Under the pieces are notes generated by a model. That model searched no databases and had not been told where the DNA came from. It saw nothing but the letters and a program-made list of their open reading frames with translations. A stretch of 64,000 nt of DNA from Jatrophihabitans sp035642535 (GTDB taxonomy: Bacteria; Actinomycetota; Actinomycetes; Mycobacteriales; Jatrophihabitantaceae), in assembly GCA_035642535.1 (NCBI GenBank), contig DASQSE010000056.1, positions 19,505-83,504 of the forward strand, written 5' to 3'. Every line of letters begins with the position of its first letter. Position 1 is the first letter of the stretch. This document shows, piece by piece, positions 43,861 to 52,129 of the stretch. A program made the position numbers and the translations under genes.

Positions 43861-44837
43861 CCCCGCGAGGACGGGTCGACGCCGGCGGTGCTGCCGAATA
43901 CGACGCCGTGCGGGTCTGCGCAGTTGTCGGCGTCGTGGACCTGGTGCTCGGCGTGGTCGACCTGCAACGTGACGTGGTCGATGCGGTGTCCGTCGGCCAA
44001 CCGGGTGCGCAGCGTCTCGGCAACCGTATGGCAGTCGAAGCTGGGCTGGACGAGCACGTGGGCGGACATCGCCGCGGCGCTCGAACCAAGGGTCCAGACG
44101 TGCAGGTCGTGCACCTCGGCGACGCCCGGCACTGCTGCCAGTTCCGCACCCAGCGCGGCCGGATCCACGCCCTGCGGCGCGGCCTCGAGGAACACCCGGC
44201 CGGCCGCCCTCACCAGGCGCGCGCCGGTCCACACCATCAGCGCGGCGATGACCAGCGACGCCACCGCGTCGGCGCGCGACCAGCCCGTCCACAGCACGAC
44301 CAGCCCGGCGACGAAGGTGGCGGCGAATGCCCACAGATCGGTAAGCAGGTGCGCCAGCACGCCCCGCACGTTCAAGCTGGCGCGGTCGGCCCGGCCGGCG
44401 AGCCAGGTGGCGAGCACATTGACGCCGACGCCCACGACAGCGACGAGCGCGACCACCCCGCCGTGCACGCCGGGCGGATCGACGAGCCTGCGGACGCCCT
44501 CGACCGCGAACCACACGGCGAGTAGCAGCAGGGTGATGCCGTTCGCCTGGCCGGAGAGCGCGTCCACGCGCGCGAACCCGTAGGTGTACGCGCCCTGAGC
44601 CGGGCGCTCCGCGAGCCGGGACGCCACCACGGCCAGCAGCAGGGCGGCGGCGTCGGTGAGCATGTGCCCGGCGTCTGCGACGAGTGCGAGCGATCCGGCG
44701 AGCAGCCCGGCGATCACCTCGGCGACCATGAAGACGACCACGACGCCCAGTGCGGCCAGCAGCCAGCGCCGGTCGCCCCCGTGGTGGTGGTCGCTGCTCA
44801 CACTCCAAGGGTCACACAATACGACGGGGTCGGTCAC
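43857..44837 (-). CDS. Cation diffusion facilitator (CDF) zinc/cobalt exporter
   Basis: 326 aa. Six TM helices with metal sites DAGHMLTDAAAL (TM2) and HLLTDLWAF (TM5), His-rich N-terminus (SSDHHHGGDRR) and a C-terminal cytoplasmic domain with VHDLHVWTLG. Matches the CzcD/ZitB group that exports Zn2+ or Co2+ against protons. GTG 44837 overlaps the guaB1 stop (GTGA); GTG 44801 is an alternative. Probably co-transcribed with guaB1. Confidence 0.9.
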   Translation of the reverse strand: MTDPVVLCDPWSVSSDHHHGGDRRWLLAALGVVVVFMVAEVIAGLLAGSLALVADAGHMLTDAAALLLAVVASRLAERPAQGAYTYGFARVDALSGQANGITLLLLAVWFAVEGVRRLVDPPGVHGGVVALVAVVGVGVNVLATWLAGRADRASLNVRGVLAHLLTDLWAFAATFVAGLVVLWTGWSRADAVASLVIAALMVWTGARLVRAAGRVFLEAAPQGVDPAALGAELAAVPGVAEVHDLHVWTLGSSAAAMSAHVLVQPSFDCHTVAETLRTRLADGHRIDHVTLQVDHAEHQVHDADNCADPHGVVFGSTAGVDPSSRG

Positions 44838-46267
44838 CAACCGGAGTGCAGCGGGCGGCCCTCGTGGAATCCCGCGGCGGTCTGCACGCCGACGACCGCC
44901 CGCTCGTGCAACTGCTCGATGGTGGCCGCGCCCGCGTACGTGCAGGCCGAGCGGACCCCGGCAGTGATCGTGTCGATCAGGTCTTCGACGCCCGGCCGAT
45001 CCGGGTCGAGGTACTGCCGAGCGGTCGAAATGCCCTCCTCGAACAGTGCCTTGCGGGCGCGTTCGAACGGGCTGTCACCGGTTGTCCGGCTTGCCACTGC
45101 CCGCGCCGACGCCATGCCGAAGCTGTCCTTGTAGAGGCGGCCGTCGGCCGCGACATGCAGGTCGCCCGGGGATTCGTACGTTCCGGCGAACCACGAGCCG
45201 ATCATGACGGCCGATGCGCCGGCGGCCAGCGCGAGCGCGACGTCGCGCGGGTGCCGCACTCCCCCGTCGGCCCACACGTGCTTGCCGAGTTCGCGCGCCG
45301 CGCTCGCGCACTCGAGGACTGCGGAGAACTGCGGGCGTCCGACGCCGGTCATCATGCGCGTCGTGCACATCGCGCCCGGGCCCACGCCCACCTTGACGAT
45401 GTCGGCGCCGGCCTCGATCAGCTCCCGCGTCCCTGCGGCGGAAACCACGTTGCCGGCGACGATCGGGACGGTCGGATCCAGCGCGTGCACCGCCGCCAAT
45501 GCTTCGAGCATCCGTTGCTGGTGACCGTGTGCAGTGTCGATGACGAGCAGGTCGATGCCTGTCTCCAACAGCTCCGCCGCGCGCGCCTTGACGTCCGCGT
45601 TCACGCCCATCGCGGCGGCCACCAGCAGCCGTCCCGACGCGTCGACCGCCGGCCGGTAGATCGTCGAGCGAAGCGCGCCGGTGCGCGTGAGGAGCCCGAC
45701 CAGCCGCCCGTCGGCGTCGACGACCGGGGCGAGCCTGCGGCGCGTGCTGTCGAGGACGTCGAAGGCGTGCACCGGGTCGATTGGCGCAGTCAGCGTGAGC
45801 GGGTCCGGCGTCATGACCTGGTGCACCTGCGCAAACCGCTCGGCGCCGGCGCAGTCGGATTCGGTGACGACGCCGACCGGGCGGCCGTCCTCGACCACGA
45901 TGACGGCGTCGTGCGCCCGCTTCGGCAGCAATGCCAGGGTCTCGCTCACCGTGCTGTCCGGCCCGAGGGTCAGCGCCGTCTCGACGACCGGATCCCGGCC
46001 CTTGACCCACTGGACGACGTCCTGCACCACCGGAAGCGGGATGTCCTGGGGCAGCACGGTGAGCCCGCCACGGCGCGCGACGGTCTCGGCCATCCGGCGC
46101 CCGGCCACCGCCGTCATGTTCGCGACGACGAGGGGTAGCGTCGTCCCGGTGCCGTCGTGGGTCGCGAGATCGACGTCGAATCGCGAAGAGATATGAGACC
46201 GGACGGGCACCATGAAGGCGTCGTCGTAGGTCAGTTCGAACGATGGATCCGGGCCGATGAAACGCAC
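44834..46267 (-). CDS. guaB1: GuaB1 family IMP dehydrogenase-related protein (GMP reductase)
   Basis: 477 aa. IMPDH/GMPR barrel with two inserted CBS domains at about residues 90-205 (HDAVIVVEDGRPVGVVTESD and RLAPVVDADGRLVGLLTRTG). N-terminal ELTYDDAFMVPVRS, VANMTAVAG, IDTAHGHQQRM, and the catalytic loop GPGAMCTTRMMTGVGRPQ with Cys. Actinobacterial GuaB1 proteins act as GMP reductases, turning GMP back to IMP in purine balance. GTG 46267 chosen because GATAAT lies six bases before it (leaderless). Confidence 0.9.
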   Translation of the reverse strand: MRFIGPDPSFELTYDDAFMVPVRSHISSRFDVDLATHDGTGTTLPLVVANMTAVAGRRMAETVARRGGLTVLPQDIPLPVVQDVVQWVKGRDPVVETALTLGPDSTVSETLALLPKRAHDAVIVVEDGRPVGVVTESDCAGAERFAQVHQVMTPDPLTLTAPIDPVHAFDVLDSTRRRLAPVVDADGRLVGLLTRTGALRSTIYRPAVDASGRLLVAAAMGVNADVKARAAELLETGIDLLVIDTAHGHQQRMLEALAAVHALDPTVPIVAGNVVSAAGTRELIEAGADIVKVGVGPGAMCTTRMMTGVGRPQFSAVLECASAARELGKHVWADGGVRHPRDVALALAAGASAVMIGSWFAGTYESPGDLHVAADGRLYKDSFGMASARAVASRTTGDSPFERARKALFEEGISTARQYLDPDRPGVEDLIDTITAGVRSACTYAGAATIEQLHERAVVGVQTAAGFHEGRPLHSGW

Positions 46268-46273
46268 TGGTGC

Positions 46274-46279
46274 ATTATC
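46274..46279 (-). promoter_or_regulatory. -10 element of leaderless guaB1
   Basis: GATAAT on the minus strand, six bases ahead of GTG 46267, so transcription would start at or next to the start codon. No clear -35 at 16-18 bases. Confidence 0.6.
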
Positions 46280-46360
46280 CGCCGCCCGGGACCTTCGAAA
46301 TTCCACTCGGGGACGTTCCGCAGAATGGATGAGACCGGATAGCCGTTGTGTCCTGATGTG

Positions 46361-46379
46361 AGGTCACAGTAAGGTCACA
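46361..46379 (+). promoter_or_regulatory. PhoP-box-like direct repeat
   Basis: AGGTCACA occurs at 46361-46368 and 46372-46379, an 11-base (one helical turn) direct repeat. The core TCACA-N6-TCACA matches the mycobacterial PhoP site pattern (TCACAGC-N4-TCACAGC). It lies between guaB1 and the DUF5999 gene, followed by TTGACA at 46381. Confidence 0.5.
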
Positions 46380-46515
46380 ATTGACAGAAACTTCACACGT
46401 ATCAAGTCGCCCTGCTGATAACTCTTGATGCACAGCCTCGCGAGTTTGCTTGACGTCTGAACATTTTCGAGCACACTTGACCGCAGCTACACCGAAAGCG
46501 ATTACAGGACACGCC

Positions 46516-46764
46516 ATGATCGACAAAGACGCCGGTACCCCGGTCGTCCGCCTGTGCAGCCATGTGCCGGCCTGCCCACCCGCTGACGCCGCCGACCGCG
46601 ATGCGGCCCACGTGCTTTCGGCGCACCCCGAGCAGGGCTGGAGCCTGTTGTGCAACGGCGTCGTCGTGTTCGACGACTTCGGCGAGATCCTGCCCGACGG
46701 GCACCACACCGACTCGCGCACCCGCGAGTTGCTCCTGGCCGCCCCGCACCGCCGCGCCAGCTAG
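46516..46764 (+). CDS. DUF5999 family small protein
   Basis: 82 aa. CSHVPACPPADAADRDAAHV and HPEQGWSLLCNGVVVFDDFG, then EILPDGH, match DUF5999, widespread in streptomycetes and relatives; the paired cysteines near the N-terminus suggest a metal or redox site. ATG 46516 preceded by GGAC; the frame opens at 46450. Function unknown. Expression may respond to the direct repeat 140 bases upstream. Its stop overlaps the convergent hydratase stop by four bases. Confidence 0.82.
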   Translation: MIDKDAGTPVVRLCSHVPACPPADAADRDAAHVLSAHPEQGWSLLCNGVVVFDDFGEILPDGHHTDSRTRELLLAAPHRRAS

Positions 46765-47759
46765 CCGCGAAAGACCGTCCTTCCCGCATCGCCGAACGGT
46801 TCATCTCGTTCCCGCACCGCCGCGCGGAATCCGTGCTGCGCAGCGTGCGCCACGAATCCATATCCCTCGCGCGTATGCCGCGCGATCCCGTCGAACACCG
46901 TGCTGAGCATCCCGCTTGTGGCCACCCCTTGGGCGAGCAGCGCTGAGTTCAGCGCCAATTTGGCCATCATCAGCTGATTGACCGGCACCCGGGCGATCCG
47001 GGCGAGCAGGATCTCCGTCCGCTCGTCCAACTGATCCGCCGGCGGCGCCTCCACCGCCAGCCCCCACTCGGCCGCCTCCGTGCCGGTGATCGTGTCGCCG
47101 GTGAACAGCAGCCGCTTCGCCCGCTGGTCGCCCAACCGGTGCGCCCACATCCCGGCCGCCGGAATCCCCCACACGCGCGTCGGCGGGTAGCCGATCTTGG
47201 TGTCGGCGGCGGCCACGATCTGGTCGGCGAACAGCGCGATGTCCGTGCCGCCGGCCACGCAGAAGCCGTGCAGCTTCGCGACGGTGGGCTTCGCCGCGTG
47301 CAGGAGGCTCGCGAAGCCGCGGTTGAACCGGCTCATCATCGCGTAATCGACCATCGGATCCCACGCCCGCGACGGCTCGTGGTTGCGGCCCTGCACCGTC
47401 AGGTCGAGCACCGTGCCGGCTGTTTCTTCTTCGGACGCGGCGCCGCGTGCTTGCGACATATCGTGCTCGGCGAACAGCGACAGGTCGTAGCCACCACAGA
47501 ACCCGCTGCCCCGCCCGGAGACCACGATGACGTGCACCCGCGGGTCGAGGTCCGCGCGCTCGACCGCGTGCGCCAGCTCGATCGGCGTGTCCGGCGTGAT
47601 CGCGTTGCCGTGCTCCGGACGGTTGAAGGTGATCCGCGCGATCCGGCCGGTGACCTCATAGGTCAGCGTGGCGTACGTCGCCTCGTCTGCGGGCATCGGC
47701 CGGCCGGCGAACAACGAGTCGTCGCCATCTGTGAGACCCGCCTGCCAGGGCTGTGTCAT
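46761..47759 (-). CDS. Enoyl-CoA hydratase/isomerase (crotonase) family protein
   Basis: 332 aa. Crotonase motifs: ITFNRPEHGNAIT, VSGRGSGFCGGYDLS (oxyanion hole), KLHGFCVAGGTDIALFAD and GDTITGTEAAEWGLA. A helical insert between strands (GRNHEPSRAWDPMVDYAMMSR) is found in longer members. ATG overlaps the stop of the AidB-like gene (ATGA). Part of a TetR-AidB-crotonase operon; acyl-CoA substrate unknown. Confidence 0.9.
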   Translation of the reverse strand: MTQPWQAGLTDGDDSLFAGRPMPADEATYATLTYEVTGRIARITFNRPEHGNAITPDTPIELAHAVERADLDPRVHVIVVSGRGSGFCGGYDLSLFAEHDMSQARGAASEEETAGTVLDLTVQGRNHEPSRAWDPMVDYAMMSRFNRGFASLLHAAKPTVAKLHGFCVAGGTDIALFADQIVAAADTKIGYPPTRVWGIPAAGMWAHRLGDQRAKRLLFTGDTITGTEAAEWGLAVEAPPADQLDERTEILLARIARVPVNQLMMAKLALNSALLAQGVATSGMLSTVFDGIARHTREGYGFVAHAAQHGFRAAVRERDEPFGDAGRTVFRG

Positions 47760-49384
47760 CGCTCGAGCCGGGCGCGTTCGAGGATCGCATCGGTGTCCGT
47801 GCCCGGCGGCAGCGTCCCGTAGGCCACTCCCCAATCGCCCGCGAGCCGCGATGCGACGAACGCGTCGGCAACGGGCTGCGGGCCGTGCCGCAGCAGCAGC
47901 GCGGCCTGGAGCAGCAGCGCCATCTGCTCGGTGATCCGGCGTGCCCGGAACTGCGGCTCCTCGCTGTCGGACAACTGCTTGCGCAGCATCGCCAGCGCGT
48001 CGTCGTAGCGGGCGTCGGCGCCGGTCGCCAGGTCGAGTTCGGCGAAGAACGCCTCCACCGTCTCCGGCTCCCTGGCCATTGCGCGCAGCGTGTCGAGAGC
48101 CGCGACGTTCCCGGAGCCTTCCCAGATCGAGACGAGCGGCGCCTCGCGATACAGCCGCGGCATCCCGGACTCCTCGACGTAGCCGTTGCCGCCGAGACAC
48201 TCCAGCGCCTCGACCGTGTGCGATGCCAGCCGCTTGCAGAGCCAGTACTTGGTCACGGCCAGCGCGACTCGGCGGAAGGCCTGCTCGGTTGGGTCGCCAC
48301 GGGTCGCGCGGTCGACGGCGCCGGCGATGCGCATGACGACCGTCGTCGCCGCCTCGGAGTCGAGCGCGAGATCCGCGAGCACGTTCGCCATCGCGGGCTG
48401 ATCGACCAGTGCCTTGCCGAACGCACGCCGGTGTGTCGCGTGGTGCAGCGCGTGCGCGGTGCCGACCCGCATGCCGCCGGCCGCCATGAGTGCGCAGTCC
48501 AACCGAGTCATGTTGACCATCTCGATGATCGTCGAGACGCCGCGGCCCTCGTCGCCGACCAGCCAGCCGAGCGCGCCGTCGTACTCCACCTCGCCGGACG
48601 CATTCGACCTGTTGCCGAGCTTGTCCTTCAGCCGCTGCAAGTAGAAAGCGTTGCGCGCGCCGTCCGGCAGGACACGCGGCACGAGGAAGCAGGACAGCCC
48701 GCCGGGCGCCTGCGCGAGCGTGAGGAACAGATCCGACATCGGCGCGGACGTGAACCACTTGTGGCCGGTAAGCCGAAAGCCGCCGTCATTGGTCGGCACC
48801 GCGCGCGTCGTGTTGGCGCGCACGTCCGAGCCACCCTGCTTCTCGGTCATCGACATGCCCGCGATCAGCCCGCGCTTGGCCAGCGGCGCGCGCAATCCGA
48901 AGTCGTACTCGCGGTTGGTCAGCAGCGGCTCGAACTGCCGCGCCAACTCGACGTTGGCGCGCAGCGCCGGGACGACGGCGTAGGTCATCGAGATCGGGCA
49001 CAAGTGGCCGGCGTCGGCCACTCCCCACGCGATGACCTCCGCGGCCCGGGCGACGTGTGCGCCCGGGCGGTCGTCGGCCCACGGCGCCCCGTGCAGCCCG
49101 TGCTCGACCGCGGTCTGCATCAGCTCGTGGTACTGCGGCAGGTATTCGACCTCGTCGACGCGGTTGCCGTACCGGTCGTGCGTGCGCAGTACCGGCGGAT
49201 GCTCGTTCGCGAGCCGGCCGGCCTCCTGGTAGTGCTCGCTGTTGCCGAGCGCACCGAGTGCCCGGACCTCCGCTTCGGCCCAGCCGGCGCCCTCGCGTTG
49301 CAGGCCCTCGAACAGCGCCGGGTGGCTGGTGATGTCGGTGCCGACCAGCGGCGGGACCTGATTGATGACCTCATGCGTCGGCAT
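47756..49384 (-). CDS. AidB-type acyl-CoA dehydrogenase family protein
   Basis: 542 aa, longer than ordinary acyl-CoA dehydrogenases, with the AidB N-terminal start HEVINQVPPLVGTD. Flavin motifs: GMSMTEKQGGSDVRAN, LTGHKWFTSAPMSDLFL, LDCALMAAGGMR, and C-terminal ECLGGNGYVEESGMPRLYREAPLVSIWEGSGN. AidB is a DNA-binding flavoprotein of the adaptive response in E. coli; actinobacterial relatives are often part of lipid-degradation operons. Overlaps TetR (14 bases) and the hydratase. Confidence 0.9.
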   Translation of the reverse strand: MPTHEVINQVPPLVGTDITSHPALFEGLQREGAGWAEAEVRALGALGNSEHYQEAGRLANEHPPVLRTHDRYGNRVDEVEYLPQYHELMQTAVEHGLHGAPWADDRPGAHVARAAEVIAWGVADAGHLCPISMTYAVVPALRANVELARQFEPLLTNREYDFGLRAPLAKRGLIAGMSMTEKQGGSDVRANTTRAVPTNDGGFRLTGHKWFTSAPMSDLFLTLAQAPGGLSCFLVPRVLPDGARNAFYLQRLKDKLGNRSNASGEVEYDGALGWLVGDEGRGVSTIIEMVNMTRLDCALMAAGGMRVGTAHALHHATHRRAFGKALVDQPAMANVLADLALDSEAATTVVMRIAGAVDRATRGDPTEQAFRRVALAVTKYWLCKRLASHTVEALECLGGNGYVEESGMPRLYREAPLVSIWEGSGNVAALDTLRAMAREPETVEAFFAELDLATGADARYDDALAMLRKQLSDSEEPQFRARRITEQMALLLQAALLLRHGPQPVADAFVASRLAGDWGVAYGTLPPGTDTDAILERARLER

Positions 49385-49979
49385 GGACGCGTCCTCCGAT
49401 CGCTCGCAACGTGAACTCGATCAACGCGGGGATGGTGTCGGCGTCGTCGGCGCCGGTAGCGAGCGGCCCGACGAGCGCCTCGCCGAGCGCGCCCACCAGC
49501 GCCGCCGCGACGACGGGAGCGTTCTGGGGCGGCAGCTCGCCGGCCGCGACCCCGCGGCGGATCGCGGAGGTGAGCACATCGCGGAACGCGCGCCGGAACT
49601 CGAGGCGCAGCTCGTCGATGACCGGGTCGACGGGCTCGGCGAGCAGCACGTACGCACGGCGCGGCGACTTCAGTGCGCGCCGCGCGAACGTTTCCAGCAC
49701 GGCGACCGTCGACTCGGTGGCGCTGCCGGAGTCTGCGGCGGCGCGCACCACCTCGACCTCGCGCGTGACGAGATGGCGGAACACCTCTGCCACCAACTCG
49801 ACCTTGCCGCTGAAGTGGTTGTAGACGGTGCCGGCGGCCACTCCGGCCCGCGCCGCCACGGCCGAGATCGTGCATCCGCCGTAGCCCGCATCGGCGAGGA
49901 CGGCAGCCGCGGCGTCCACGATCGCCGTGCGCTGTGCGTCTATCCGCGCCTGGATCCGCGGGGTGCGCCGGTACGCCAT
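49371..49979 (-). CDS. TetR-family transcriptional regulator
   Basis: 202 aa. HTH: AIVDAAAAVLADAGYGGCTISAVAARAGVAAGTVYNHFSGKVELVAEVF. The C-terminal ligand domain includes RRAYVLLAEPVDPVIDELR. ATG 49979 sits two bases from a perfect palindrome, strong evidence for autoregulation. First gene of the operon with AidB-like and hydratase genes, which it probably controls in response to an acyl-CoA. Confidence 0.92.
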   Translation of the reverse strand: MAYRRTPRIQARIDAQRTAIVDAAAAVLADAGYGGCTISAVAARAGVAAGTVYNHFSGKVELVAEVFRHLVTREVEVVRAAADSGSATESTVAVLETFARRALKSPRRAYVLLAEPVDPVIDELRLEFRRAFRDVLTSAIRRGVAAGELPPQNAPVVAAALVGALGEALVGPLATGADDADTIPALIEFTLRAIGGRVHADA

Positions 49980-49980
49980 C

Positions 49981-50008
49981 CAAGCAGTGAATCAGATTTC
50001 ACTGCTTG
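49981..50008. promoter_or_regulatory. TetR operator palindrome
   Basis: CAAGCAGTGAA (49981-49991) and TTCACTGCTTG (49998-50008): a perfect 11-bp inverted repeat around TCAGAT, starting two bases upstream of the TetR ATG. Confidence 0.85.
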
Positions 50009-50022
50009 CGACCAGCCGGCGG

Positions 50023-51042
50023 TCAGTCGCGGGCGAGGGCGTCGAGGTCGGCCAGGATCGCGGCCCCGAGGTCCACGTCACCCTCGACGGCGGCGCCGAG
50101 GTCGGCAGGGGTCAGCCGCCGCGCCGCGAGCCGGCACAGGCCGATCGCGTCGGCGATGATCGTCACGTCCGGTTCCTGCGGCGCGGGCGCCGGAAGCTGC
50201 GCATCCAGCCGCACCGTGTACGTCCCACCCGCCTCGCCGAGGAGCACGAACTGGGCCGTACCGCGCGGGACTGCGCCGCGATAGGCCAGCGCCTGCGGGA
50301 CGAAGTCCATGAGCGTCGCCGACAGCAGCGCCATTCGCGACGCGTCGAGCATCGGCAGCGGCCGGCCGGTCGCGAGCGCGACGTCCATCCAGTGCGCCCA
50401 CAGCTCGAAGGTGCGGATGACCAGCAGTCCGTCGACTGTGGTTTCGAGGTCGTGGAAGGACACCGGCCGCGCCGGATCGCCCATCGCCGCAGCCGCCGCG
50501 ACGGCGCGCGCGGCCGCGTGCCAATGACGTGTCACCTCGGGACCGTCCGCGAGCGCCAACTCGTCGACGACCGGGCGGGTCGCGGTGACGTGGTCGACGT
50601 GCGGATCGACCGGCGGCGGCGCATTCGGATCCAGCCAACCGACGCTGAGCCGCTCGACGCCGACGAGGTGCGCGACGAGAGCACGCACCGCGCCGTGCTC
50701 GTCGTGTGCCGGGGTCGCCCAGTCAGCGGCGGAGAGAGTGGCCAGGAAGTCGGCGAACTCGCCGACGGTGCGGTCGAAGGCCTGCGCGGGCGTGCACGCC
50801 TCGACCCGGCCGCTGCGCCGGCCGGCCGCGCGGCGCTCCACCGCGCGGGACATCGTCCGCGCACGCAGGTCAGTGGGCGGTTGCGCCGCGGTCGTGTCCG
50901 CGAGGGTCGCGACGACATCGGCCAGCCCGGCGGGGAAGGTGCCGAAGCGCAGTTCCGCGTCGGCCTGTTCGTCGGGTGGCAGCGCGTCCAGGGCGAGCAA
51001 GGCCGCCAACTCGTCCTCGGGAATGGGGTTCTGACCGGTCAT
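50023..51042 (-). CDS. Anti-sigma factor fused to a mycothiol-dependent maleylpyruvate isomerase-like (MDMPI) domain
   Basis: 339 aa. Residues 1-75 resemble the N-terminus of RskA-type anti-sigma factors (ELAALLALDALPPDEQADAE). From about residue 80 an MDMPI/DinB-type helical bundle follows, with a metal site pattern: AHLVGVE and, about 100 residues later, FELWAHWMDVALATGRPL (ExxxH). No TM helix is present, unlike typical RskA, so the protein is cytosolic. ATG overlaps the stop of the ECF sigma gene by one base. Inferred role: redox- or mycothiol-responsive control of the sigma factor. Confidence 0.85.
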   Translation of the reverse strand: MTGQNPIPEDELAALLALDALPPDEQADAELRFGTFPAGLADVVATLADTTAAQPPTDLRARTMSRAVERRAAGRRSGRVEACTPAQAFDRTVGEFADFLATLSAADWATPAHDEHGAVRALVAHLVGVERLSVGWLDPNAPPPVDPHVDHVTATRPVVDELALADGPEVTRHWHAAARAVAAAAAMGDPARPVSFHDLETTVDGLLVIRTFELWAHWMDVALATGRPLPMLDASRMALLSATLMDFVPQALAYRGAVPRGTAQFVLLGEAGGTYTVRLDAQLPAPAPQEPDVTIIADAIGLCRLAARRLTPADLGAAVEGDVDLGAAILADLDALARD

Positions 51043-51614
51043 CAGATCGCCGTCCGCAGTTCGTCGCCGAGCAGCACCCTCAGCCGCGCGAGCGCCAAGC
51101 GCAGCCGCGACTTCGCGGTGCCCTCCGGGATGCCGAGCGTGCGCGCCACCTGCGCATAGGTCTGGCCCTCGTAGTACGCGAGGCCGACGGCGGCGCGCTG
51201 GTCATCGGGAAGTTGGGTGAGGACGGCGGCGAGCCGTTGCCGGCTCCACTCCTGCGCCGCCGCGTCCACGACGTCGTTCTCCGGCCCATCCTGGAGGTCC
51301 GGAGCGGCGTGCGCGGTCTCGGTCCGGCTGCGCCGCTCGCTGCGGCGCACCTCGTCCACGGCGCGGCGGTGTGCGACGACCGCCAGGTAGGAGCGCAGCG
51401 ACCCACGGGCGAGGTCGACGCGATCGGGCATCTCCCATAGGTACGTGAACACCTCTTGGGTGACGTCCTGGGCGAGCATCTCATCCCGGGTGACGCGGCG
51501 CGCGAGACCGTAGACCAGCGCGGCATGCTGGTCGTAGATCATCCCGAGCGCACGCTGATCGCCGGCGCGGATGCGCGCGAGCAGCATGGCCTCCGGAGCT
51601 GCCCCCTCCTCCAC
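51042..51614 (-). CDS. ECF RNA polymerase sigma factor (SigK/RpoE-like)
   Basis: 190 aa. Region 2: MIYDQHAALVYGLARRVTRDEMLAQDVTQEVFTYLWE and GSLRSYLAVVAHRRAVDEVRR. Region 4: LPDDQRAAVGLAYYEGQTYAQVARTLGIPEGTAKSRLRLALARLR. GTG 51614 chosen; ATG 51587 would also leave region 2 intact, and the open frame extends to 51815 across the promoter region. Immediately followed by its anti-sigma partner. Divergent from a small unknown gene. Confidence 0.9.
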   Translation of the reverse strand: MEEGAAPEAMLLARIRAGDQRALGMIYDQHAALVYGLARRVTRDEMLAQDVTQEVFTYLWEMPDRVDLARGSLRSYLAVVAHRRAVDEVRRSERRSRTETAHAAPDLQDGPENDVVDAAAQEWSRQRLAAVLTQLPDDQRAAVGLAYYEGQTYAQVARTLGIPEGTAKSRLRLALARLRVLLGDELRTAI

Positions 51615-51813
51615 GCGCGGAACGCTACGCCGAATCCGCGTCCCGAGCCTGGTCCTCACGGAACTTATTCGCTTCGTAAGGGTCCGCGGATCACCACGGA
51701 TTGGCACAAATTTGGACGACTTTGCGCCGACGCCGCCCGCTTCTGGTGATCCGATCGCAGGCACGTGACGAAGAGTCCGTGACCGAACTATCCGGCGACA
51801 TGCGAGGGAAGTC

Positions 51814-52110
51814 ATGGCAGTTGCAGTGGAGATGGCGTTCGAGGGCGCGACGCTCGAGCAGTACGAACAGGTATGCGGGAAGCTGGGCTATCCCCCGCGG
51901 GGTGCCGGGCATCCGGACGCGCTGTTCCACTTCGCAATCGGCGGGCCTGAAGGGCTGCGCGTCGTCGACGTGTGGACCTCCGCCGAGGCGTTCGAGAAGT
52001 TCGCGACCGAGCTGCTCGGCCCGATCGCGGCCGAGGTCGGCGTGCCCGAGCCGAAGGTCGAGATCACGCCGATCCACAACTACTTGTACGGGCCGAAGCT
52101 CGGCAAGTAG
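51814..52110 (+). CDS. Small ABM-like (dimeric alpha-beta barrel) protein of unknown function
   Basis: 98 aa; LEQYEQVCGKLGYPPRGAGHPDALFH and DVWTSAEAFEKFATELLGPI give the ferredoxin-like dimeric barrel pattern of antibiotic biosynthesis monooxygenase-like proteins. ATG preceded by AGGGAAG. Divergent from the ECF sigma gene, so it could be a member of that regulon. Enzymatic role not shown. Confidence 0.75.
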   Translation: MAVAVEMAFEGATLEQYEQVCGKLGYPPRGAGHPDALFHFAIGGPEGLRVVDVWTSAEAFEKFATELLGPIAAEVGVPEPKVEITPIHNYLYGPKLGK

Positions 52111-52129
52111 CCGCTCGGAAGTGCGGCGG

